Part shown: one piece after another, positions 34,580-45,481 of the stretch
Numbering within the stretch: the first letter of the stretch is position 1
Layout of the letters: each line of letters opens with the position of its first letter
Source: Helicoverpa zea
Taxonomy: Eukaryota; Arthropoda; Insecta; Lepidoptera; Noctuidae
Length of the DNA: 64,000 nucleotides
NCBI RefSeq assembly: GCF_022581195.2
Contig: NC_061472.1
Span: 5,952,001 to 6,016,000 of the forward strand
Reading direction: 5' to 3'
Position numbers and translations under genes: made by a program
Notes under the pieces: generated by a model
Database searches by the model: none
What the model saw: only the letters and a program-made list of their open reading frames with translations
What the model was told of the DNA's origin: nothing

Positions 34580-37500
34580 CTGGAATAGTGACGTCAGAAG
34601 TTAGGGCTGAAGAACTTGGTAAATTAAACTTGGTAAATAAGGTACTCATGGCGTAGGTGCGATGACGATTAGGTGTATGTTTTAAAATATATATTCTTAC
34701 TAGCTGATCCCGCGAACTTCGTATCGTTTAAACCTTCCCTGGAACTCTACAAACATTTTAAAACCAAGAAAAGCCAAATCGGTCCAGCCAATCTCGAGTT
34801 TTAGTCAGACTAACGAACAGCAATTCATTTTTATATATAAGAAGATTAATACATTATAGAATGTAGAATATTTGTGTGAGAAGTGTGTTCGTACCAAACT
34901 TAATGGCGACAAATTAAATATACTTTTTTGGGTAGGTACTATTGGATCAGAGGAGGTGAGGGGAATATGGCCTCAGAATTACATGTACAATCAATTACAG
35001 TGAATGTTAAAATGAAGCAATGTAATGATGTTCATGTAATACTTACTCATTTTCATCTTCTTCTTCTTCTTCTTCCTCTGGTGTTTCATCAGGTTCTTCT
35101 AAAACGTTTTTTATTTACTCAGAAAATTATAAAGAAATACGCAAATATTTATATGTATCATTAAATATTAGAGTAGATAAATCTATCTATCTAATTACCT
35201 TCCTCAGTCTCACTACACTCAGCCCCTATCAAGGGGAAGACGTCCAGTCTCCTGACTTTCAGCAGAGCAAATGGCTTCAGCTCGTTCAGGTTCATCTGGT
35301 AGAACGGAGAGTCCTTGTCAAACGAGCCCACCTCCACTCTCTCCACGTTGTCACGAGGCGTCGATACTGTTTTGACTGACTACAAATGACAGAAGTATGT
35401 AGGTATACTAATTTACTAATTTGAAAATTAAAATGTCTACATTCCTTATCTATACCTACTAATATTATTAAGCTGAAGAGTTTGTTTTCGTTGTATGAAC
35501 GGACTCAGGAAATACCGAGACGATTTGAAAAATTATTTTAGTGTTAGATAGCCCATACTTTTTATCCGGGGTGCGGCTGAAACCGCTGGCAGAAGCTAGT
35601 ATTGTTGATGATGATTAATTGACATGACATGATTCTCTTTACACATCTACTTTTAGCCGTATGTAGGTATATATGATGATTACGAAAAATATTAATCAAT
35701 AGGTATTATCCTAACATAAACAAGAACGATAGTAAAGTAATAAACACCACAGGTTGCGAAGAATAAATCACATACTTTCTACATTCCTATCTACCTACCC
35801 ATTCTTGTTAAAGACAAAACACAATAGATTCCATTCACATACCTCATAAGACACTCCATCCATCGTGCCAGCATCCCAAGGAAACAAAGGTATCTGTTCT
35901 TCCTCCACCCAGCCGTCATCCGTGCACAGTTCAAACTGCGAGGTGCCCAGGAACCAATCCGGGGATGGTCTCATGCCGACAGCTATGGAGAACAGGTGGT
36001 GGAACCTGTCGACCCTGAAGAGTGCGTGGGAGGCGTCTGACATGTACGGGTGGTGGCGTCTCTTGCCGCGGATGAGAGTTCTTGTGCCGGTTGTTGGTGC
36101 CATCTGAAAGCGGTGGATTTGTAAGTTTTTAAGGTACAGAGAGGTAGCTATTACGTTGTTGCTAAAATATCACAATTGGCTGCAATAAGTATTATTTGAC
36201 AGAAATGTTTCTATAACTTACAGGTGAGTAAAATAAAATAAGGATAAATAGCATGACAATAAGTATGCCTAAGAGGTAAGTAGGAAGGTACATATCTAGG
36301 ACCCAAAAACTCAAAATATCTGGAATTAGTATTCCCAAACTCGCCAAACCTGTGGGTTACGTGCGCATACTTGTCTTAATAACATTGTTAAGTTTTGTAG
36401 GTATTCCTACCAAAACTCACATTAGAAATAATATCCCTCTCCATGACTCTGCTATCTCCCTCTTCAGCCAACACCTTCAAGCCATCACTGGCATTGATAC
36501 CCTGTTTCCACAGCGTGAAGTTGTATGCATGAGAACACCCCACCATATGCGAGTAACCGTTTTCATCCGGCTTACTCGGGTAGTGGCGAGGGTGGGCTAC
36601 CCGAGACCATTTGCCGTAGAATATCACCTGGAATTATTATTGTTTGTTTGTCAACTGTTTGGTGTGGTCTGTATAATATCAGGTTGGTCCAACGTCCATG
36701 TAATATAGATTCAGTAATTCAGTGCGTTATATTGTCGTTTAATCACTCCAATATTACAATTTAGATTCAACATAAGAGAAATATTCAGGCTAGGCTTCCA
36801 AAAAAAATACAGTGGAGTAACATAGTATTTATCCGGACGAATATTATTGTTTTTTATATGTATCTTTGTGTACTTTTTCCAGTGTAAACTCACTACATAC
36901 TTAATTGAAACCTCCGTAAAGAAGAGGAATAGACCACAATGTAAGGCATTTAGCTAATAAATTCAGGGTTGACGATTAAACTCACCTCATACCTCGCTTC
37001 ACTACAAAGGTTGCAGTACTTCAGCACAGGAAAAGGTGGACTATCCAGTGCTTTATCAGTATTCTTATAAAGAATAACTGTTAAATTATCGCCAGTGTGC
37101 CAAACTTCATTGTTTTCGGCCACCATAGCACGGATGCGCACTGTTTGGTTTCTAGAACTTTGTTTTGGAGACACCCAGTGAATCTGATTGACAAAAAATG
37201 CCTTTTTTAAATATTTTGGCACCTTCAGCGCTTCAGTATTCAGTAACAACAAAACAGGACATTGAGGAATCATGGCCATCGCTGACCAAAGGAAAGCGTC
37301 CCTCAGAAGACTAGGTACTCAATGAAATTTAAAAATAATCGTAAGAACATTTGAATTTATTATATTTAGGTACATGAGGCAATATGCAGCATATGAAGGA
37401 GTACTTATATAAAGAAGTACCTAGGGAAATTAGATGAGGGAGTATATTTGGTATTACATAAGGAGAGTATATTTGGAGAGTAGTAACATTACCGCCACTC

Positions 37501-38299
37501 TAGTCTTGTCAGAGTTGTCAGCATTTTCAACAGAGATGGAACATCTCTCACTGTATCGCGACTTATCCACGTCCAAAGTTTTGAGGCTGCCAACATCTAT
37601 GTTCTTGTGGCTGAACTCGAAGATATTGTTGTCCACATCAGGGTCTTCAGCAGTTATCATGAACCAACGAAATGGACGGGCAAGATCCGTTGTTTGGATT
37701 GTCACTAGAAAATAGGGAAAAAGTTTTAATGTATTTTTATTTCTGAATGAAGCGTGTGAGTCGCTTGCGCCTGTCAAAATTGTGACAGGTAGGTATTATT
37801 TGCAGTTTGACAAATATCCTGTAATATTGCACTTATTGTAATACAGCACATGGACAACTACAGCTTGTAATATCATAAAGTAACAGTGATTACCACGTGT
37901 TTGTTACATGTTTTCAATCTACAAGAGTACACCACTTGGGGCCTGACATAATAGTGATAGCAATTATATGCTGTTCGGCATATAGCTTGTAAAATAATGT
38001 TAGTCAGGTATTACCATATTTTTATAAATCTCAAATCTACATAAGGCCTTCAGTTTATAATTTTAACTTACTAATAACAATAAAAAAATATATAAAACTC
38101 ACAAACATAAGTTTGGTCCGGAGTATAAGTTTTAGGCGTGGATGAATTTGTGTTTGGTATCTCCAAGTATAAGTGGTAAATGCCATTATCTTCCGTAGGC
38201 TCAAGTACCGTAGCCTGTAGTGGTGTTTGGTCACATCTTCCCGGCTGACCTTTAACTAACCACGCCGATGAAAACAGTAGTATTAAATGTATTGTCATC
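34402..38299 (-). CDS. F-spondin-like secreted protein gene (5' part, 8 exons, 495 codons, 3' end not found)
   Basis: Exons in transcript order are 38298-38103, 37704-37493, 37183-36986, 36627-36421, 36103-35843, 35379-35199, 35098-35047 and 34579-34402. All junctions are GT-AG and phases match, giving 1485 coding bases. The protein starts with a signal peptide (MTIHLILLFSSAWLVKGQ). A Reeler domain covers about residues 20-195 (PFRWFMITAEDPD, YSERCSISV, IHWVSPKQ). Spondin_N covers about 200-415 (VIFYGKWSRVAHPRHYP, GCSHAYNFTLWKQG, SPDWFLGTSQFELC, PLFPWDAGTMDGVSYE). An acidic linker rich in glutamate follows. The start of a thrombospondin type-1 repeat (CSISEWGAWSPC) comes last. Spondins are secreted matrix proteins; their function in this organism is inferred. 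Exon 8 ends on GAG/GTAAGT, so more exons follow. ATG 38298 sits one base after a TTGCAG acceptor, implying an upstream untranslated exon. Two Helitrons lie in its introns. Confidence 0.93.
34700..34845 (-). mobile_element. Non-autonomous Helitron, minus orientation, in spondin intron 7
   Basis: Read on the minus strand it begins TCTTCTTATATATAAAAATG and ends CTAG. It is inserted between A and T (plus-strand neighbours A at 34699 and T at 34846). The phrases AAATCGGTCCAGCC and AACGAACAGCAATTC on the plus strand mark a Helitron family I recognise from Lepidoptera. It lies between exons 7 and 8. Confidence 0.75.
35047..35098 (-). CDS. Spondin-like gene exon 7: acidic micro-exon
   Basis: 52 bases between acceptor CGTTTTAG and donor GTAAGT. 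Encodes EPDETP followed by a run of glutamates from an imperfect GAA repeat, then DENE. Phases 1 in and 2 out join exons 6 and 8 exactly. The repeat could vary in length between individuals. Confidence 0.75.
35199..35379 (-). CDS. Spondin-like gene exon 6: end of Spondin_N
   Basis: Acceptor CATTTGTAG (the nearer CAG four bases on would break the frame). Encodes VERVEVGSFDKDSPFYQMNL, matching the SPFY end of the family, then RLDVFPLIGAECSETEE. Donor GAAG/GTAATT, phase 1. Confidence 0.85.
35453..35599 (+). mobile_element. Degraded non-autonomous Helitron in spondin intron 5
   Basis: The right end GGCAGAAGCTAG (followed by T) and GAAACCGCTGGCAGAAG match the family of the copy at 8214-8399. The left end TACCTACTAATATTATTAAG resembles its TCCTACTAATATT start but lacks an exact TC. 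Located between exons 5 and 6. Confidence 0.7.
35843..36103 (-). CDS. Spondin-like gene exon 5: Spondin_N core
   Basis: Acceptor GCTTTCAG. Encodes FRVDRFHHLFSIAVGMRPSP, then DWFLGTSQFELC and PLFPWDAGTMDGVSYE, the most conserved part of the domain. Ends TATGAG/GTATGT, phase 0. Confidence 0.93.
36421..36627 (-). CDS. Spondin-like gene exon 4: Spondin_N start
   Basis: Acceptor AATTCCAG. Begins VIFYGKWSRVAHPRHYPSK, the signature opening of Spondin_N, then GCSHAYNFTLWKQGINAS. Ends TCTAAT/GTGAGT, phase 0. Confidence 0.92.
36986..37183 (-). CDS. Spondin-like gene exon 3: end of Reeler, linker to Spondin_N
   Basis: Acceptor GTCAATCAG. Encodes IHWVSPKQSSRNQTVRIRA, where the tryptophan follows the usual Reeler end, then EVWHTGDNLTVILY and KYCNLCSEARYE. 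Ends TATGAG/GTGAGT, phase 0. An N-glycosylation-like NQT is present. Confidence 0.88.
37493..37704 (-). CDS. Spondin-like gene exon 2: Reeler domain core
   Basis: Acceptor TTTTCTAG, entering in phase 1 to complete a TTG leucine codon (TYV-L-TIQTTD). Encodes PFRWFMITAEDPD and RYSERCSISVENADNSD. Ends GTGGCG/GTAATG, phase 0. Confidence 0.88.
38103..38298 (-). CDS. Spondin-like gene exon 1: signal peptide and start of Reeler domain
   Basis: ATG at 38298. Encodes MTIHLILLFSSAWLVKG and then the first Reeler cysteine in GRCDQTPLQATV. The donor is TATGTTT/GTGAGT, phase 1. The acceptor-like TTTTTCTCGTTGCAG one base before the ATG suggests a non-coding exon upstream. Confidence 0.85.
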
Positions 38300-39140
38300 C
38301 TGCAACGAGAAAAACAAAATTTTTAAGCGCCTGAAATTCGTCAACAGCAAACGAAACTTGTTTACCAAAATCTTAATTAGAACACAAAAGCGCAACCAAA
38401 TTGAATTTTCGAACATAGTTGAGAAAGTTTAATAAATTCCCAATAGCATGCAAGTCACTTCCAAACTTACTCTGATACTATATTAACACAAGTTTCTTCA
38501 TTATCAAATTCTATCAATAATTTGGGTTATATGAGAGTAAAACTTCACATGTGTACGTACATTTTAGTGATCACACGAATTCCTGGGTTCCAGAACTTGG
38601 GACATTAGCGCTCATTAGATCGGTCCCACTGGTTCGCAGTAGAAGTTTCTCCAGCACAAACAACTAGTGTTGAACTGCAGGTCTTACAAACATAGGTATT
38701 TGTTAAAGTTAGAGCGAAATTGGTGTAAATTCAATTCGTTAAATCGATTAGGCTAGCGCCGTCAACTGGAAGCGGCGTACTCAAAATAAACCCAAGAAGC
38801 GTGTGGTTGGAACGGAGCCAAACTGCAAGAAATACGACATATTTCTTTTAGATGCGTTCAGAGTGGTCCACAAACGTTTGCTTTACTTTGTTGTTTCTGG
38901 TTTTGGTCACAATGTACGGTTTATTGTGTTCTGTGTTGTTAGAAATGTGTGGTGAACTTAGGGGCTGTACAGCGCCACGTATGAATTATTAAGTAGTCTA
39001 TGTTCTATGTTACATATATATTTGAACTAACAAAACATAATGGTATGGCAACACTATTTGAATTAAAGTTTACGGTTCATATGTGTACCTAATTACAGTT
39101 GGCTGGAGTTGAAATAAATATTTTTAACCGTTTTACTACC
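38300..39140. other. Probable 5' flank of the spondin-like gene
   Basis: The acceptor at 38300-38301 implies an untranslated first exon and the promoter somewhere above this point. No decisive TATA box, initiator or donor could be chosen by eye. Confidence 0.35.
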
Positions 39141-39147
39141 GAGTAGT

Positions 39148-39360
39148 ATGGTCGTTCCTGAACGTAACATCCACCAATTAGGACCAATTTTGCAGCCTTT
39201 GCGTTCTCCGGATTTAAATTATCTAGTCTATTTTTGCTGGGACTACAAGAATAGAGACTATAAGCCAGTAGTAACATCACAAGAAGAGTTACGGCAATCT
39301 GCATTATTGATCTCTATTTGCAAACAAATGACGCACCAAATTGACCCAAAATCACGCTGA
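39148..39360 (+). pseudogene. Tc1/mariner-type transposase remnant (C-terminal)
   Basis: The frame encodes LQPLRSPDLNYLVYFCWDYK and then SQEELRQSALLISICKQM. RSPDLNxLxYFxW followed by a VxSxEELRQ helix is the hallmark of the last catalytic block of DDE transposases of the Tc1/mariner group. The usual LNPLD is changed to LNYLV, so the third catalytic aspartate is lost. The N-terminal two-thirds and any inverted repeats are absent. A short minus-strand frame over the same DNA starts with a hydrophobic stretch, but I take it as a shadow. Confidence 0.6.
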
Positions 39361-41955
39361 GCGCTTGCCCACCCGCTTTAATTACTAGCATTTTAAAATC
39401 ATTATGAAAAATCAAAATTACACATAGGGTGTCCCTAGAAACACCTTTAGAGCAAGTCTTCCTAGCTTGAAAAAAATACGGGAGAGTCATACTGTAAAGT
39501 TGATCGTTTGCGATACCTTGCCGTGAGGTTTCATTCAGGCGTTAAAATTTTAATCAGCGGTTTATCAAGCTATATTTAATCTAACTGCGCTGTGAAACTT
39601 TTCCGATCCCAGAAGAGTTTTACGGGCTTAGTAAACAGGATTTAGAAGTTTTTATCAGGTAGGCTATATACTTTCAGGTTGGTAGGTTAAATTGGTCGTG
39701 AATAGGCGTAAAATTCTTGCAACTATAGTCTTCTTATTTTTAATACAGCTGTCAGCGGCATATGCTGTTACTAGAATGAATATTTATTATTCCAATATCT
39801 AACTCGATTAATAACTTTTGACTTACACTGTTATTTATTTGGTTTGAGTTGCAAATCACCATTTGCAGTATTTAAAAGTTTAATTACCACCAGTTACATA
39901 ATTTGAAGGCAAAAATCGTAAGAAAGGACCTTCAAATATTAAAACATGAGGTTCTTTTTCCATGCGTATTTTGGTATTATTGTCACATCACCAGCCTTCA
40001 GCTTCAGACCACATATTCTCAGTCAAAATAATAATTCTCATAAAATCTAAATGCGTTAGAGTGCTGTATAAGTTCGAGAAGAAAGCACTGCCTATTGAAG
40101 GCGAAGTGCTTTTCAAGTGGAAACTCCTACTATAGTGGACCGAGGGTATTTTAATGACCGTACCGCGTAGAATAATAAACACTATTTCGCTGCACTCTTT
40201 AGAAAACTGTCGCCCTGGTAGTGACAGATGAATGTTACATTGTATTTTTTGTTGTGTACGGGATTTTTATGAAATGGGGGCGCGGGATTATTGCTGTCAA
40301 ATGTATGCGAATGAATACTTTCGTATCACTATTATTTTGTAAAAAATGTGTTTTGTTAACATTATATAGCATCCGTTACATTTATGACTATAATGTCCCA
40401 AAAAGCGCACTCGTATTGTACATATTTGAATAATTGCATTTTATTGACATCCGTATTGAGAACCTCATCCTTTTCGGGAAGTTAAAGTACTCATGGTAAC
40501 AATTCCATGTTGATATCCGTGCAAATACCACAAAAATATCGGCAAATATCCGTTCTATCCACACGGGATTAGCCGGACATCTGTGAAAGGTACCACGGTA
40601 TTATGGCGTGAAAGCGTTCGCATAACGATAGTGGTTACCCCCGTAGATTATAATATTAATGAGGGATCAATTCGATAGCCGATTCCAATAAATGTAGAGG
40701 TTTCAACATCAGGTATACAGTTATTTTGGTTTTGTGGTTTTTATTGTTCTTTATTTACTGGAATTGTATAGACTTCATTACTGCATAGTACTTAACTTCA
40801 TTCTTATTTTTAACTGTTTTCAACAGTTTGCCTACGCTTAAAGACTTTTACACTGGCGGATTTTTAGCGCGACATCGCTGAATTCTTGAGGACGGTATCG
40901 CTTTTCCGCCAATATGAAAAGGCTGTTAAGACAGTGCTATTACATGCGTAATATTTTAGGCACACCCGCCTAGTTAAACATTAAACAAACCAATCTAAAA
41001 TGGCGTAAACATAAAAATACTAAGAGTTAAAAAATAACAAATAAAAAATCCAATTGTCTCAAATTACGCGTAAAGTTGGACAGTTAAAATAAAATACGGA
41101 ACAAACATTCCCCCGCTATCAATTTCTTTGTTAATTGAACGGTTAGGTGCGATTCCCCCATTCCCCCTGCTCCCTTGCCCATTTCCCCCGACTCCTCCGA
41201 ATAAAAATAAGAAACTATTGAAGCCTTATGTGTTCCTGATATCTTATGTAGGTGGTAACACTTGATTTTTTTTCTCCTCATTAGACATCATCAGTTAAAT
41301 AACTAGTTTAATGTTTTGTATTTTAATGTGTAAGTTATTTTTTTCTTCTATTATAAGGAGTCTGTGTTAAATCTTCTTTGTTTAAGATTGTTTGTAAATC
41401 ACCTTTGATTATAGCCGAATCCCACTGTGGTAGATAAGCATCTAATAATGTAACTCGGTTCGAAGCAATGTTTATTTTCTTGTTTCCAATTATGCTTCAT
41501 TTAAGTTTGGAAGGCATATAATAAATCAGTGCAATTTTTTCAGTTATCAGGGTATTGAACCTCCAACCCTGCATTCAACAGCTTGGTGCTTATAACTACT
41601 ATCCTATACTCGATACAATAAGCGAACATAGCATAAAACATAATTTAAAGTAACATTATGTACATTAATGGTCACATAAGTTCATATTTATTAACCGCAA
41701 AACAAAAAAAGATTTACTAACTCCATGAAAATATGTAATGCGAAAAACTGGCATTTAAAAAATAAAATTGTAATAAACGATCACATTTTATAGTTCGTAC
41801 AATAAAGTTAATAATACCTAACCTAATAAAAAGCTTTCATAAAATATATCAATGTCATTTAAGTCTTTATATTGTCTATTTTTTGGTCATTTTAGTCATG
41901 GTATAACTACAAAGGTACAGACTAGGGTAGTCTGTCTGTTACAATTTGTATGTTA
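39361..41955. other. Unassigned non-coding stretch
   Basis: No gene recognised. At about 40855-40910 GGCGGATTTTTAGCG faces CGCTTTTCCGCC in inverted arrangement, too imperfect to call. At about 41545-41580 the minus strand has a B-box-like GGTTCAATACC without a tRNA fold. Confidence 0.45.
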
Positions 41956-42120
41956 CTAGTTTTTTCCCTTGGTTCCACCCGCGTCCCAGAGATAGTTCGT
42001 CCCGCACCTAGTAAGTCTTTCACAGCTATCTGTGTGGCCATTTTGTTTTGCGCTACAGACAGACATAGTTTTATTGCATTTATTTACCGACTTCCAAAGA
42101 GGGGTGGGTTCTCTATTTGG
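41956..42120 (-). mobile_element. Relics: Helitron 3' end and an AACCGACTTC-type repeat
   Basis: A CTAG at 41956-41959 preceded by A, followed by GGTTCCACCCGCGTCCC, looks like the 3' end of a minus-oriented Helitron. At 42088-42120 ACCGACTTCCAAAGAGG resembles the start of the AACCGACTTCAA repeat also seen at 55700. Both are decayed; borders are approximate. Confidence 0.35.
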
Positions 42121-42498
42121 AGGTTTTTTTTTGTTTATTCGACTGTCTAGGATGAGTGATGATAACTGTCTTTTTTGCATATACTTATATCCCAGATCAC
42201 TGATTTATTTTAGTTAGTATTTAATAATTGACACTGACACACACCATTATTTAATTATTTACACTCATCGATTATTTAATTATTTGCTTTAAAAGGACAT
42301 AGGTAGTCTTCCAGTCGCGTAATTTATTACACTAACCCTTACAAGAAAAACAGTATGACTCCCTAGAGTTCAAAGAGCCTTCAAAAGTTTGAATGTAACT
42401 GCCAAAAAGTTTTTAAATGATATATTATGTTCCTAGGCTAGGCCTAATTACATGTACCTAAAGTTTTGAACACTCGTGGCCTCGTTACTTATAAACTA

Positions 42499-42697
42499 CT
42501 AGCGACCCGCCCCGGCTTCGCACGGGATAACAGTATTTCCCCACTATTAAATGTATGTCATTATACATATAAACCTTCCTTATTAATCACTCTATCTATT
42601 TCAAAAAACCGCATGAAAATCGATTGTGTAGTTTTGAAGATTTAAGCGTACAAAGGGATATAAGGACAGAAAAAGCGAATTGTATCATACTATGTGA
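42499..42697 (-). mobile_element. Non-autonomous Helitron, minus orientation
   Basis: On the minus strand it begins TCACATAGTATGATACAATT and ends GGCGGGTCGCTAG, sitting between A and T (plus neighbours A at 42498, T at 42698). The 3' hairpin region CCCGCCCCGGCTTCGCACGGG lies next to the CTAG end. The plus-strand phrase CACTCTATCTATTTC and the run up to AAAGCGAATTGTATC fit a third, distinct lepidopteran Helitron family. No coding capacity. Confidence 0.8.
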
Positions 42698-43254
42698 TGT
42701 ATTTTATAATAGGTACAATGAACTAAGTAAAAGTTAGTGCTCGGCGTTTGACAGTGAAAAATTGGATAACTTTAGATCGGCCATAGCTGAGCAATACAGG
42801 GCTTTTAATTTTTAAAGTTTTTTCTATTGTGTTAGTTGTACCTATTAAAGTAGAAATTCAACTAATAAAAGACCTATATATTTCTACGCAAGAAAAAGCA
42901 GTCTACGATTGATCGATTGTTCTAAAACACTGGCCTTTTAACTTACAAAGAAAATGTTTGCCAACAAAACTAAATTAATAATAAAGCAAGTTTATTAACC
43001 CTTAAAAAGATAAAAGGTATTACCATCATCTTTAGATTGCAAGATGGCGTCTTTCATGGGTTCATAAATAAAGGTGGACTTTGTTATACCTCATTAAGAT
43101 GTCTATGGGATTTTTGTTAGCCTTGTTTTAGGTGGAAAAAGGTAACAGATTTATATTACCTTTACTTCTATGTACTCTAAAGCACGATCTTATATTTATC
43201 AATTATTAATGCAAGATCGGTGCTTTTTTATGATGGCAAAAATCATCAAATGAC
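42698..43254. other. Unassigned non-coding DNA
   Basis: AT-rich with no recognised gene or repeat. Confidence 0.4.
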
Positions 43255-43370
43255 CCCTACCGCTGTGGGTTAGCAGCGTCGAGGGAGTGCCAGACTTTTA
43301 CTGACTAAAAATCCATCATGTTCCGTCGTAGGCCTTTCGAAGAATCCCGCAGCCCCGGCGGGTAAGATCT
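43255..43370 (+). repeat. Fragment of a dispersed lepidopteran repeat
   Basis: GCAGCGTCGAGGGAGTGCCA, then GACTTTTACTGACTAAAAAT and CAGCCCCGGCGGG match a repeat I recall as common in moth genomes. The superfamily is unknown to me and no ends or target duplication are visible. Confidence 0.45.
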
Positions 43371-44561
43371 GTGCTCAAGTTACAGGTTTTGGTATTTTTT
43401 CGACCGTATTGCTGTCGCAAGTTGAAAAACAAAAACTTGATCTTACATCAAATATTTTGTAATTAATCCACCTCATTAAATATCTGCAGGAAACTTACAG
43501 CCACATTCATATAGCCCCAACAGTAACCGATATGATTTGTAGCGAATTCCTGTGGATTTATGTCTGGGCTCGACTTATTGTGTGTCATTCGGCTGCCATA
43601 GCTTGTCTATTGTCATGTTTCATCCTGTTTGTGTCTTGGGTCTTGAATGAACGAGGATGAGTTAGCAAAGTTTAAATACTTTGATAAATTCGATCACATT
43701 GGGTATTTTGATAGTGACTATCTTGTTGATCTAGTAGTTGCAGAAGATTTCTAGTTGGTGTGATTGTTCATTAGTCAGGTTTTAGAGTAAAATGATGAAT
43801 TGTGAGATTGACAATATTTAATCGACTCTGGTAGCGTATGGCATCTGTCCTATATGTATGCAAAGGTTAGGTGTAAGCTTTTTTACGGTTGACACCTTTA
43901 ACCTATTCTTGAACAAATTTTGTATATAGCTGAAGGCCTGAAGAAGGGACTAAGTTATTTTTATTACACTATAGCCTCGGAACCACGATGAATGGAGCCA
44001 GAAGAAGTTTTTTGAAAAAAAAAAAAACGGTTTTTCTTGCTATGTAACTGGTTACATAGTAGTGTTGGTTTGTAAAGTGAAACACAAAATAATAAGTACA
44101 AATATTTATCTTACGTCTACTCTATACTCGGTCAGTCCAGTTGACCAGTCACGTTTTACATCGAAACAGTGTCGTCACGGGGTTGCACTCAGCCTGACAA
44201 TGCAACGCTCAAAGATCGGAAGTATTCGGGCGTGTTCGGGTGTTCTCGGAGAATCAGCTGTTCGTGAAAGATTTATGTACGGAATATGTACGTACAAAGA
44301 AAAGTTTTTGTTAGAGAGAATAGATATGTTAGAATCTTTTTCTGTTATTGGGAAAATAGATGGAAATTGTTTGTGGTGAACTTTTGCCTTGAGCGTCCTG
44401 ATGGCAATTAGAAATAAAAGAAAAACAGACAAGTTCATACTATTATTTAGCATTCAATTACAAATCATAGGCGGTGTGATAGAAGCTATATTAGGAAGTA
44501 AAAACATCATCTTATTAAGCAGAATTTATGTACAAGATTAATATTACAATAATATAAAAAA

Positions 44562-44575
44562 ACACACACACACAC
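44562..44575. repeat. (AC)n microsatellite
   Basis: Seven AC units about 60 bases before the LINE insertion. Confidence 0.7.
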
Positions 44576-44633
44576 ATATTTGAGTATTTTATTCCACAGC
44601 GGGCGGTACCTAAATACCTATTTACCTGTTGTA

Positions 44634-44645
44634 TAAATAGGTGTA
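44634..44645. repeat. Left 12-bp target-site duplication of the LINE (TAAATAGGTGTA)
   Basis: Exact copy at 48768-48779. The leading TA of the right copy merges with the (ATT)n tail, so the true length may be 10 to 12. Confidence 0.8.
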
Positions 44646-44653
44646 CGTGGGTA

Positions 44654-44899
44654 GCCGGACGTGTGCGCCAGCAGGCGCTCCACAGTACCTGGCGTGTCCG
44701 CTGGAGGGCACCACAGTGTCGTGCACAGTGTCGCACGGCGGCGAGCGCCGTCAGTAGCGCGGCGGTCACCGCCAGCGCCGGACGTGTGCGCCAGCAGGCT
44801 CTCCACAGTACCTGGCGTGTCCGCTGGAGGGCGCCACAGTGTCGTGCACAGTGTCGCACGGCGGCGAGCGCCGTCAGTAGCGCGGCGGCTACCGTCGGC
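44654..44899. repeat. Two 123-bp GC-rich tandem units forming the 5' end of the LINE
   Basis: Unit 1 starts GCCGGACGTGTGCGCCAGCA at 44654 and unit 2 repeats it at 44777, with a third start GCCGG at 44900. I count six differences in 123 positions. The period is a multiple of three, so several frames stay open across it on both strands (44661-44933 plus, 44618-44989 and 44515-44859 minus). Placed at the very 5' end of the element, it is analogous to promoter monomers of some LINEs; promoter activity is inferred. Confidence 0.9.
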
Positions 44900-45481
44900 G
44901 CCGGCGCTTGGTAACAACATCTCCCAAGCCTGATCGGAAATCCCCCGAAATTGTGTCTTGGCTAAATAGCAGACCACCACTGGTGGCAAGACACCGAGGC
45001 ATCGCAGGAAGGCCTAGAGGCAGCGATAGGGATCGTGTTATCGTATGTCAAACTGCTGCATCTAACATCTCTCCGATCGTAGCGGTTCACCGTTCCATCG
45101 GATAAAGGGATGTTAGACGAGAGAGTGCTCTTGCGTTTGCGCGTATGTTTGAGCACTGTAATATATCCTGCGCATCTGACTGCTTTCGTATAATGGACCC
45201 CGATTTGGCGAAGACTAGTGGCGATAGGTTGAGGTAGAGAGGTTCGGGCTGATGCAACCTGAGCTTTGTCTGAGACCTGCACACTAGCGGCTCTGGAGGT
45301 GTGAGTACATGCCGTGGTCGTTTTCTCTTTGAGCTGGGGGGACAGAGGGAATCCGGCAGCACCCAGAGCGACAAAGCAGCCCTTTTTAGGGGAGCACTGC
45401 TTTCCTTGCTCAGCCTGGGAGGGGGCTAGAAAAGGTGCCCTAAAAAAATGCTCACCCCAAACACTCTTTGGATAGCAGTAA

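Noticed and set aside
36352..36708. 118-codon plus-strand gene over the spondin locus
   Set aside because: Antisense to exon 4, which has clear Spondin_N motifs and splice sites.
39089..39304. Small minus-strand protein with a hydrophobic N-terminus
   Set aside because: It overlaps the transposase remnant in antisense; the plus-strand reading has the stronger family signal.
40855..40910. Short MITE from GGCGGATTTTTAGCG facing CGCTTTTCCGCC
   Set aside because: Arms are imperfect and short, with no target duplication.
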